The position numbers and the translations under genes were made by a program. Shown here in pieces: positions 1-6,622 of a stretch of DNA of 8,618 bases (position 1 is its first letter; each line of letters starts with the position of its first letter). This stretch comes from an uncultured Succinivibrio sp. (GTDB lineage: Bacteria; Pseudomonadota; Gammaproteobacteria; Enterobacterales; Succinivibrionaceae): contig CACYBT010000093.1 of NCBI GenBank assembly GCA_902772715.1, positions 1 to 8,618 of the forward strand, in the 5' to 3' direction. The notes beneath the pieces are model-generated. The model saw only the letters and a program-made list of their open reading frames with translations. It ran no database searches and had not been told where the DNA came from.

Positions 1-2
1 AG

Positions 3-74
3 AAGGATCTTCCTACTTTAATTGAGAACATTCTCGCTAAGAAAAATCCTTGGGAAATCAAAAATGCTGCTTAA
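3..74 (+). CDS. C-terminal end of an unrecognised gene (5' end outside window)
   Basis: Frame 3 is open from the window edge to TAA at 72-74 and encodes 23 residues, KDLPTLIENILAKKNPWEIK followed by NAA. The other two forward frames hit stops within the first 26 bases, so this is the only frame that can be the tail of an upstream gene. The piece is amphipathic and lysine-rich and has no motif I can name; I do not assign a function. It is equally possible that this is chance open frame, since 23 codons is short. No convincing hairpin terminator follows it. Confidence 0.4.
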   Translation, partial: KDLPTLIENILAKKNPWEIKNAA

Positions 75-158
75 CAACTTGTGTATGTTTTAAAACGATA
101 TTCTTACCAGAATTACCTACAAAACTATGATTAGTTGAGGTTATAGTATTTGTGAACG

Positions 159-187
159 TTGACTTTATTAAATATGTACATTAGATT
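159..187 (+). promoter_or_regulatory. Candidate distal sigma70 promoter
   Basis: TTGACT at 159-164 matches the -35 consensus in 5 of 6 bases. TAGATT at 182-187 matches the -10 in 4 of 6, and the spacer is exactly 17 bases. If used, transcription would begin near 194 and read toward the operon at 453, giving a long leader of about 260 bases. In AT-rich intergenic DNA such matches arise by chance, so this is only a candidate. Confidence 0.25.
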
Positions 188-387
188 CAATAAAACTCAA
201 AAGTGTTTTACTAGTCAATCACTATAACATGACGATGCTTCATGCATATAGTCTTAATACTTACTCTCATCTTTTAATTTACCTTTGAAGAGTTCCCATA
301 GAAATCGGCAAAGCAGGTATTGTCCCTACGATGCAGTTAAAAAAAATTGAAACCTGTCACAAAATTTACTCCATGCAGTTGTATTTG

Positions 388-396
388 TGCTATAGT
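388..396 (+). promoter_or_regulatory. Extended -10 promoter of the protease/ligase operon
   Basis: TGC directly followed by TATAGT (391-396) forms an extended -10 element (TGnTATAAT type). No good -35 hexamer sits 16-18 bases upstream, which extended -10 promoters tolerate. The predicted transcript start is near 403, leaving a leader of about 50 bases before the ATG at 453 and the GGAAG ribosome binding site at 443-447. Near-identical elements precede the genes at 4252 and 5981. Confidence 0.5.
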
Positions 397-452
397 GCAT
401 TAATTTTTTAGATGTATTTACTGACTATTTTAAAGTGTAAACGGAAGTAACT

Positions 453-1505
453 ATGCATAAATTGGTTTCTATAACAGCAGCATCCATTATGTTCTGCTGT
501 TCATGCGCAGTATATGGACTGGATACAGAGCTGCTTTCAGACAGGATCATCTCGCTATCTGGCACAATTGAAAGTATTAACGGCGAATTAAACGCTCAGC
601 GGGCTGAGATCAGCAGTATTAAAGGTAAAATTGATGCATACCAAAAAAACCAGAATGTCATAAAAAAACAGTTGCTTGATGAACTTAAGAACATGCAGCG
701 TCAAAATCAATTCATCTATGACACTCTGATAGCAGAACGAGAGAACAGCGGAGGGAAAATGCTAAAACCTCTTAACAATTACAGTCTTGTGACCCCAGAC
801 GGCAAAATGATACTAGGGGCTCGCGAGTATGTATACTGCAAAGAGCCCAATACCACTATTGTCGCTAGAATTGATACCGGCGCCTCCACTTCATCCATCT
901 CTGCCAATGATATTGAAGAATTTGAACGCAACGGCAAGAAGATGGTACGTTTTAACATCAAACACAATGACAGAGTCGTTACCGTAGAGGCTCCTTTTGT
1001 CAGAGATACCAGACTGCGTCAGTCCTCTACAGATGAGTTCAGTTATCGTAAAGTAGTCAAACTCAACATTAAAATTGGCGGGTATTCAACGGAGGCTGAA
1101 TTTACTTTGGTCGACCGCAGCCTAATGCAATACGCTCTACTCATTGGCCGCAATATTCTTACCGATGTCGCTGTAGTGGATGTTGGTCGGCAGTATGTAC
1201 AGCAACGCAGCAACAAAAACAGTCTGCTCTTAGTCTCCCTAGATGATCATCTTGAAAATGTAAAAAATGGTGTCAACATCAATGCTGAATATGATAAGGC
1301 TACTGAAAAAAAGCAAAGCGGTGAGACTGCCACCCTAGCCCGCGATGGCACTGATTCGATAGGCAGTAATCCGTATGAAGCACTGCCGCATGTTGTAAAA
1401 GAGAGCAAACACAATGACAATGAACAGGATAGTCCTAGACTCAATAACACTAAAGAAACTAAACCGGAAAAAATTAAAAACAAACCTAAAACTGACAACA
1501 AGTAA
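453..1505 (+). CDS. Exported retropepsin-like aspartic protease (RimB/'ATP-dependent zinc protease' family)
   Basis: 350 residues. Residues 1-22 form a signal peptide or N-terminal anchor, a hydrophobic run ending in three close cysteines without a good lipobox. Residues about 24-95 look like a coiled coil. The protease domain spans about 115-250: the catalytic motif DTGAS is at 141-145 with Asp141, and the second hallmark LLIGRN is at 229-234. Such single-domain proteases form the active site by dimerising, as viral retropepsins do. The historical name implies ATP and zinc dependence, but the motif says aspartic peptidase. Relatives trim glutamates added by ATP-grasp ligases, and the third gene of this operon encodes such a ligase. 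Residues about 265-350 are a hydrophilic K/N/E/T-rich tail, probably disordered, that I do not consider part of the usual family core. The start is supported by GGAAG at 443-447. Family call firm; exact substrate unknown. Confidence 0.88.
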   Translation: MHKLVSITAASIMFCCSCAVYGLDTELLSDRIISLSGTIESINGELNAQRAEISSIKGKIDAYQKNQNVIKKQLLDELKNMQRQNQFIYDTLIAERENSGGKMLKPLNNYSLVTPDGKMILGAREYVYCKEPNTTIVARIDTGASTSSISANDIEEFERNGKKMVRFNIKHNDRVVTVEAPFVRDTRLRQSSTDEFSYRKVVKLNIKIGGYSTEAEFTLVDRSLMQYALLIGRNILTDVAVVDVGRQYVQQRSNKNSLLLVSLDDHLENVKNGVNINAEYDKATEKKQSGETATLARDGTDSIGSNPYEALPHVVKESKHNDNEQDSPRLNNTKETKPEKIKNKPKTDNK

Positions 1506-1536
1506 TTACAGCACATGGATAATTTGAGGATATAAC

Positions 1537-3219
1537 ATGGTTTCCCGTGGCCTTTTCTATTTTGTAACCGCAGCCCTTTTTTTGGCAGGCATCCTGCTTG
1601 TAGCCTATCAGAAAATCACTTTTGACGTACCGTTCACCCCGAATGTCAAAAATCATGTCTGGACGGTCGAAGCCCGTGTCGAATTTGAACCTGTGATAGG
1701 ACAAACTACCGAAGTACTGTTGTCACTGCCCGCCATTCAGCCAGGATTTACCCAGTTAGAGCAAATCACCGCTTCATTAGGTTACGGCGTAAGTTATGTT
1801 TCACGTGATGGTTCAAACTATGTCTACTGGACCAAGCGTAATCCTCACGGTTTGCAGACACTGTACTACAAGGCTGACATGCTGCGGGATAATGAAGCCA
1901 TAGCCTCTTCCATGACAGTACCGCCACTGAGTGAAAACGTGGAGCCTGAGCCTTATGCCACCGCCTTAAGGGAAATTGCCACCATTGCCATGGAACACAG
2001 TGCTGATCCCTACTCTTTTGCAACTCAGGTGATTAACGAAATTTCCGAAAAAAATGAAACCACTGCCCTGCTTCTTTCCAAGTACAAAAAAAGCGAACTT
2101 ATCGTCACCATTCTCAATCTTGGAAGTGTACATGCCCGTACTATCGGCGTACTCAATCTTAATGAGCGCCGTAATCAGAAACTGACAAGCAAAGTGGCTG
2201 TTTTTAAAAACAATGAGTACAAGATTTTTGATCCAGATGATGGTCATACTGGGCTCAAAAAGAACCAGTTAATCTGGATAGACAACGATAACGCTCTTTT
2301 GGACATCAAGGGCGGTACCAATGCCCAGGTAAGTTTTACGACTCTCCATCAAAGTGTTAGTGCCATTAGTACAGGTATAAGAAAAGCAAAACTAAATATG
2401 GCTTCGGGTTCAGAAATGCCAACCTTCTCATTGTCTGCACTGCCTGTTGAGGAGCAGAATCTATTTCAGAATGTGTTGCTTTTGCCTATAGGCGTACTTA
2501 TTGTGGTCTTTTTAAGAATTATTATCGGCATCAAAACTTCAGGAACTTTTATGCCGGTGCTCATTGCCATGTCCTTTCTGCAGACCTCACTAATAGTAGG
2601 ACTTATCGGTTTTATCTCGATTGTCGGGGTAGGTCTTATCGTGCGTTCATGGCTGTCACATCTTAATCTCCTACTTGTAGCCAGAATTTCAGCGGTGATT
2701 ATCACGGTGATTGCCATTATCGGATTTATTTCTTTTTTCACTTACAAAATCGGACTCACTGAAGGTGTCAAGGTAACCTTTTTCCCAATGATTATTCTCT
2801 CTTGGACCATTGAAAGAATGAGTATTCTATGGGAAGAGGAAGGTTACAAGGAAGTATTAAAACAAGGAGGGGGTTCCCTGTTTGTGGCCGTATGCGCATA
2901 TCTGTCCATGAGCAGCATCTATATTCAGCATCTTACCTTCAATTTCTTGGGGTTACAGCTGATTCTGCTCTCCCTGGTCCTCCTGATGGGTAATTACACC
3001 GGCTTCAGATTATCCGAGTTAAAGCGTTTCCGCCCTTTATGTATACAGATAAACGAGGAAAATCAGGGAGAGAAAGAGGCAGACCGTCTTAAAAATGAAT
3101 TAAAAGAGTTAAAAAGTGATCCGCACAATGTCTATCGCAAATGGAAACAGGATGCGCACAAGGACATTTTAGACCACCTTGAAAATAGCGAAGACAAGAG
3201 CAAGGAGCAGCCAAAATGA
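1537..3219 (+). CDS. Inactive transglutaminase fused to multi-pass membrane domain (UUP1 / 7TM_transglut type)
   Basis: 560 residues. One membrane helix (about 5-24) is followed by a periplasmic domain (about 25-310). Then comes a block of about six or seven membrane helices (about 312-490), including the family-typical segment SGTFMPVLIA at 335-344, and a charged cytoplasmic tail (about 503-560). The periplasmic part keeps the transglutaminase-fold signature GSVHARTIG (196-204) and FDPDDG (231-236). It contains no cysteine at all; the residue aligning with the catalytic Cys is probably Ser181, so it should bind rather than cleave or crosslink. Such proteins are encoded with a retropepsin-like protease and an ATP-grasp ligase, as here, and probably link the periplasm to the cytoplasmic ligase. 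GAGGA at 1526-1530 supports the start. The stop overlaps the next start by ATGA, implying translational coupling. The molecular role of the family is not settled. Confidence 0.88.
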   Translation: MVSRGLFYFVTAALFLAGILLVAYQKITFDVPFTPNVKNHVWTVEARVEFEPVIGQTTEVLLSLPAIQPGFTQLEQITASLGYGVSYVSRDGSNYVYWTKRNPHGLQTLYYKADMLRDNEAIASSMTVPPLSENVEPEPYATALREIATIAMEHSADPYSFATQVINEISEKNETTALLLSKYKKSELIVTILNLGSVHARTIGVLNLNERRNQKLTSKVAVFKNNEYKIFDPDDGHTGLKKNQLIWIDNDNALLDIKGGTNAQVSFTTLHQSVSAISTGIRKAKLNMASGSEMPTFSLSALPVEEQNLFQNVLLLPIGVLIVVFLRIIIGIKTSGTFMPVLIAMSFLQTSLIVGLIGFISIVGVGLIVRSWLSHLNLLLVARISAVIITVIAIIGFISFFTYKIGLTEGVKVTFFPMIILSWTIERMSILWEEEGYKEVLKQGGGSLFVAVCAYLSMSSIYIQHLTFNFLGLQLILLSLVLLMGNYTGFRLSELKRFRPLCIQINEENQGEKEADRLKNELKELKSDPHNVYRKWKQDAHKDILDHLENSEDKSKEQPK

Positions 3220-4211
3220 TCCTCGATGCTATCATCTCAACGCTAAAGGAACGTTATGCCTCGCCTTTTGAGATGGTGAGCGACGGTATTATGGGAATGA
3301 ACCAACGTAATGTCAATTACATCGGACGTTACAACAAAAGAAATCTCTTCCCACTTGTGGACAATAAACTTCTGACCAAGGACATAGCCATGAAGCATAA
3401 GGTAAACACACCTTCACTCATCGGGGTTGTCTCCAATCAGCAGGATATAAAGAAAGTCGTTACCACACTCGGCACACATACGGAATTCTGTATAAAACCC
3501 GCTCACGGTTCAGGGGGAAAAGGTATTTTAGTGATAAAAGACCGTCTTAATGACAGTTTTATCAAAACCTCAGGACAGGCCATCAGTGAACATGATCTGC
3601 AGCGTCATCTCACCAATATTCTTGCGGGCCTCTTCTCTCTTGGAGGAAAAGCGGATATTGCCCTTATCGAGGAACTGATTCATTTTGATAATGTTTTCTC
3701 AGGCTACAGTTATGATGGGGTACCAGATACCCGTGTTATTGTCTTTCAGGGCTTTCCTGTCATGTGTATGATGCGTCTTTCTACCAAGGACTCAGATGGC
3801 AAGGCCAATCTGCATCAGGGAGCCGTCGGGGTTGGGATCTGCGTGCGTACGGGCCGTGCAGTGAGAGCAGTACAGCACAATGAGCCAATACATCTACACC
3901 CAGACACAGACAAAAATCTTTTAGAACTTAAAGTACCCCACTGGCTTGAAGTCCTTAAACTTGCATCCTCATGCTATGACATGTCAGGCCTCGGCTATAT
4001 CGGTACCGATATCGTTTTAGACCGTGACAAAGGACCGATGCTTCTTGAGTTGAACGCAAGACCGGGTCTTGCCATACAGATCTGCAATAACGCAGGACTG
4101 CTGCCACGTCTGCGGCTTATCGAGGCTCTCACCAAGAAACATCGCCTAACCCTAGAGGAGCGGGTTGCCTTCTCCATGCAGCACTTTGGAATTTACAAGG
4201 ACTCACTTTAA
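3216..4211 (+). CDS. ATP-grasp alpha-L-glutamate ligase-like protein (RimK-related)
   Basis: 331 residues, near the usual length of this family. The N-terminal region GMNQRNVNYIGRYN (27-40) is typical. The ATP-grasp core has the glycine-rich loop KPAHGSGGKG at 94-103, DTRVIVFQG at 171-179, and the metal/nucleotide site LELNARPGLAIQ at 277-288 (Glu278, Asn280). No signal peptide or membrane helix is seen, so the enzyme is cytoplasmic. By homology with RimK it would use ATP to ligate an amino acid, probably glutamate, onto a carboxylate through an acyl-phosphate; the acceptor is not known. The ATG lies inside the stop region of the preceding gene (4-base overlap), with AAGGAG at 3202-3207 eight bases upstream, which fixes the start. 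Together with the protease and dead-transglutaminase membrane protein it makes a conserved trio. Confidence 0.88.
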   Translation: MILDAIISTLKERYASPFEMVSDGIMGMNQRNVNYIGRYNKRNLFPLVDNKLLTKDIAMKHKVNTPSLIGVVSNQQDIKKVVTTLGTHTEFCIKPAHGSGGKGILVIKDRLNDSFIKTSGQAISEHDLQRHLTNILAGLFSLGGKADIALIEELIHFDNVFSGYSYDGVPDTRVIVFQGFPVMCMMRLSTKDSDGKANLHQGAVGVGICVRTGRAVRAVQHNEPIHLHPDTDKNLLELKVPHWLEVLKLASSCYDMSGLGYIGTDIVLDRDKGPMLLELNARPGLAIQICNNAGLLPRLRLIEALTKKHRLTLEERVAFSMQHFGIYKDSL

Positions 4212-4234
4212 CTTTCATCATTCACCAAAAGATC

Positions 4235-4243
4235 TGCTATAAT
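4235..4243 (+). promoter_or_regulatory. Perfect extended -10 promoter abutting the next start codon
   Basis: TGC followed by consensus TATAAT (4238-4243), ending 8 bases before the ATG at 4252. The expected transcript start (6-8 bases after the hexamer) is 4249-4251, one to three bases before the ATG. No -35 of quality is visible at the normal spacing. No Shine-Dalgarno lies between the hexamer and the ATG. Lies in the 40-base gap after the ligase gene, so the following gene can be transcribed separately from the trio or by read-through. Confidence 0.55.
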
Positions 4244-4251
4244 CATATATT

Positions 4252-5853
4252 ATGAAATTAAAAGGTTTTTTGGTGATGTTGGGCATAGGATGGGGATTGG
4301 GTACCTGTATGGCACAGGAGCCTCAAAAATGTACTACCGCTTTTCGCCCTAAAACTAATGAAACCGCATTTGCTGCGGTCGGTTCGTCCTTAAAAATCGC
4401 TGATGAAACCTGCCTTACCAAATATCTTGTTATTCCCGGTAAAACCGTACAGGGTGGTGTCACTTTTCCTAAGGGCGAGTATCGGGCAATTCTTGATGAT
4501 GACAGAGAACTGCGCTTTGCTCTTAGCAACGGCAGCGGTCAGAAAACTCATACCTGCGTCTTCTGTGATCCTCTTGACTACATCTTTATAAGAAAAAACA
4601 ATCCTGACATTCTGTGTGTCAAAACCTCCTTAAAGATTGAAACCTGCGCTCTTCCCAAAGCAGTTAACTACAGTATTGAAGAACATAGCACCCTAAAGGA
4701 GGGAGTCTGCTCACCATCCCTTGTCTATTTTGGCCGTGTTGGTCCTACGCTCATTTTTGCCATCAATGACTGTTCTAAGATCAGTAAACCTTCGTTAACC
4801 TATGATCTGTCCTTTGGCAGTATCATAAGATTTTTAGATGAGGAATTTAGAGTCTTAAAGGCTGACAATCTTGGTATTATCTACCAGAGACTTGATACTC
4901 CGGAATTAAAGAGCAATACTCTTGTTTCAAAAAGATTACTAAAGGAACAGTTAGAGAGCGGCAATGCCGATATCGCTGTACCAGAGGATGAAGACAATTT
5001 TGACACTCCCTATGCTCAAGATGCCGAGATATTTGTCAAAGAGGGAAACGAAACCCCAGCAAATGAGATTAAAAACAAGAATATTTTTTCGGACATGGAA
5101 GGTACCGCAGTTGAAGATACGGTGTTAAAAAATTCTAAACAAGATGAAGAGAATGCTTTAAAAACTATCACTCCTGAACAAGATACTACACTCTTAGACA
5201 TCAAGGATGAAAGTTCCCCAACCTCATTAGCTCCCTTAGACTCAGTAAACGAATCTAAGGATGAAAAGAATGAGCCTAAATTCAAGACAAACGATACTAA
5301 GGAACTCTCACCAAAGGAATCAGTAAACCTTAAGAATAAGAAAGAATCCGAAAGCAAAGAAAAAAAAGAGCAGACTCTAGATGACAGACTAAAATCCACA
5401 AAAGGACTCGATAAAGACATCAGGGAAACAGCCGAAAAAAACTCGGATTTTGATGACATCATTCTGAAAAACTATGAAAGAGCGGTGAAGACACAAAACA
5501 AAGCAGAGGTAATTGCGCCTCTAGACAAGGAAACACCTAAGATACCTTTAGCACAAGAACAGCAAACAACAGAAAAAAAGACCGATAATGTAACGGAAGA
5601 AAAAGAAATTCTCACACCATCCCCTGCCTCATTGAGAAAAGATGACATAAAGGCAGAAACAGAGACTAAAACTAAGGCTGAGCAACAGGCTGAACCTGTA
5701 GCAAATAACCAGGATCAAGCCCCTGCGGTCACCGCAAACACACCAGAAAAGCCGCTTGATGCAGTGCAGATGCTGAAAAACAAAGACAAAGACACCGTCG
5801 CAGGAAATCAGGATGAGGGAAACGGGATCATCACAATTAAAATTATGGATTAG
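4252..5853 (+). CDS. Exported Cys-rich protein of unknown function with long low-complexity tail
   Basis: 533 residues; I do not recognise a family. Residues 1-21 are a signal peptide: Lys2 and Lys4, a hydrophobic core, and a plausible signal peptidase I site after Cys-Met-Ala at 19-21. A lipoprotein reading at Cys19 is poor because Thr precedes it. The mature N-terminal domain (about 25-215) has eight cysteines (27, 54, 102, 105, 122, 132, 153, 174), including a CxxC at 102-105, and alternates beta-like hydrophobic strands, so disulfides are likely. Residues about 230-533 have no cysteine and are rich in K, E, D, T, N and Q, hence probably disordered; small hydrophobic islands occur at 401-412 and at the extreme C-terminus (GIITIKIMD). 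The ATG at 4252 gives the only good signal peptide. A second ATG at 4276 has a nearby AAAGG but would lose the charged N-region. It follows the ligase gene by 40 bases, so a link to that operon is possible but unproven. Confidence 0.75.
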   Translation: MKLKGFLVMLGIGWGLGTCMAQEPQKCTTAFRPKTNETAFAAVGSSLKIADETCLTKYLVIPGKTVQGGVTFPKGEYRAILDDDRELRFALSNGSGQKTHTCVFCDPLDYIFIRKNNPDILCVKTSLKIETCALPKAVNYSIEEHSTLKEGVCSPSLVYFGRVGPTLIFAINDCSKISKPSLTYDLSFGSIIRFLDEEFRVLKADNLGIIYQRLDTPELKSNTLVSKRLLKEQLESGNADIAVPEDEDNFDTPYAQDAEIFVKEGNETPANEIKNKNIFSDMEGTAVEDTVLKNSKQDEENALKTITPEQDTTLLDIKDESSPTSLAPLDSVNESKDEKNEPKFKTNDTKELSPKESVNLKNKKESESKEKKEQTLDDRLKSTKGLDKDIRETAEKNSDFDDIILKNYERAVKTQNKAEVIAPLDKETPKIPLAQEQQTTEKKTDNVTEEKEILTPSPASLRKDDIKAETETKTKAEQQAEPVANNQDQAPAVTANTPEKPLDAVQMLKNKDKDTVAGNQDEGNGIITIKIMD

Positions 5854-5925
5854 CGTTCCGTTTTTTGTGCAAAGAAGAAGCCTTTTGCCATAATTAGTTC
5901 CATACCTACAATTGTCAGAAATTTA

Positions 5926-5934
5926 TGCTACAAT
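5926..5934 (+). promoter_or_regulatory. Extended -10 promoter of yciB
   Basis: TGC followed by TACAAT (5929-5934) in the 127-base gap upstream of yciB, the third copy of a TGCTAnAnT element in this window. The predicted start near 5941 leaves a leader of about 40 bases with AAGGA at 5968-5972 as ribosome binding site. No strong -35 is seen at 17 bases (TTGTCA at 5912-5917 is too close). It would drive yciB and probably galU. Confidence 0.45.
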
Positions 5935-5980
5935 TGCAGCGAACTTTTGATTTAGACGCCTAAACTCAAGGATAAAAGAG

Positions 5981-6574
5981 ATGCAGTTACTTGAAATGCT
6001 ACCAGTTCTGGCCTGGTATCTTACCTATTATTACACCAAGGATCTGGTGTTATCTACTGCCGTCATCATTGGTAGTACCATAGTTTCTGCCGGAATTGAA
6101 TGGATTATCAAAAAGAAATTATCCAAAATGCAGATCTTTTTGATTGCCGCTATTCTGCTATTTGGTATTCCTACCGTTATTTTTGATGATCCCGCCATTA
6201 TCAAATGGAAGGTCACTGTCGTCAATTTTATTTTTGCCCTCACCATTTTTATCTTTCAGTATATTATCAGAATTAATCCTTTTGCTCTTTTTTTATCAAA
6301 GGAACTACCATTGCCGATGCAGGCTTACAATGCCTTAGGACGATATCTTATGGTTTACTTTGTACTGGCGGGGCTTTTGAATATCGTAATCGCCTTTTAT
6401 CTGCCGGAACTTTTTAACATTACCGAGGAGCGTGCTGAGGCTATCTGGGTTGATTACAAAACATTCTATAATGCAATCTTAAATTCCATAGTTATACTAA
6501 TATATGTTGTTGTGCTGTGTATACGTTACCCAGAGGCTATGAAAAAATTTAGTGAATCAAAAACTAAAGAATAA
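5981..6574 (+). CDS. yciB: YciB inner-membrane septation/envelope protein
   Basis: 197 residues, multi-pass membrane protein of the septation protein A family (YciB, also called IspA/IspZ). Recognised from the N-terminal MLPVLAWYLTYYYTKD pattern, the diagnostic IKWKVTVVN (74-82), the LSKELPLP segment (105-112) and the GLLNIVIAFYLP segment (131-142), each of which aligns with E. coli YciB. About five hydrophobic helices are visible. In enterobacteria the protein is linked to cell-envelope synthesis and division and is reported to interact with elongation and division proteins; the exact activity is not known. It is about 18 residues longer than the E. coli protein, partly through an extra hydrophilic stretch around 144-154 between the last two helices. 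AAGGA at 5968-5972 fixes the start. galU follows after 48 bases without a clear terminator. Confidence 0.93.
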   Translation: MQLLEMLPVLAWYLTYYYTKDLVLSTAVIIGSTIVSAGIEWIIKKKLSKMQIFLIAAILLFGIPTVIFDDPAIIKWKVTVVNFIFALTIFIFQYIIRINPFALFLSKELPLPMQAYNALGRYLMVYFVLAGLLNIVIAFYLPELFNITEERAEAIWVDYKTFYNAILNSIVILIYVVVLCIRYPEAMKKFSESKTKE

Positions 6575-6622
6575 TTTTTTTTAATCTTTCAAATCATAAT
6601 AACCATACAGAGGATTGAAGTT

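Larger units (their letters stand above)
75..452. other. Gene-free stretch upstream of the retropepsin/ligase operon
   Basis: About 380 AT-rich bases with no ORF carrying a credible ribosome binding site on either strand. It holds two promoter candidates (159-187 and 388-396) and an 8-base direct repeat ATGCAGTT at 331-338 and 373-380, both copies upstream of the proximal promoter. It also holds a short palindrome GTTTTAAAAC near 88-97. A 26-codon frame beginning with ATG at 331 has no Shine-Dalgarno and is not counted as a gene. Otherwise nothing recognisable. Confidence 0.6.

Noticed and set aside
192..209. AAAAC/GTTTT hairpin after the partial first gene as a terminator
   Set aside because: Only five continuous A/T-dominated pairs with a mismatch and no T-tract beyond the stem.
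331..411. 26-codon frame beginning ATGCAGTTA in the 5' intergenic stretch
   Set aside because: No Shine-Dalgarno, no recognisable product, and the extended -10 promoter of the operon lies inside it.
1247..1516. Minus-strand frame opposite the protease tail
   Set aside because: Hydrophobic Leu/Ser/Phe composition again mirrors a K/E/T-rich coding tail on the other strand; no start signal.
5016..5462. Minus-strand 148-residue open frame inside the Cys-rich protein gene
   Set aside because: Its Ser/Phe/Leu-rich product is what the complement of Lys/Glu/Asp codons in the low-complexity tail produces; no ribosome binding site or family resemblance.
5820..5866. AAACGG ... CCGTTTTTT as terminator of the Cys-rich protein gene
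   Set aside because: The stem is six bases with a 32-base loop partly inside the coding region; too weak to list, though the T6 run leaves some possibility.
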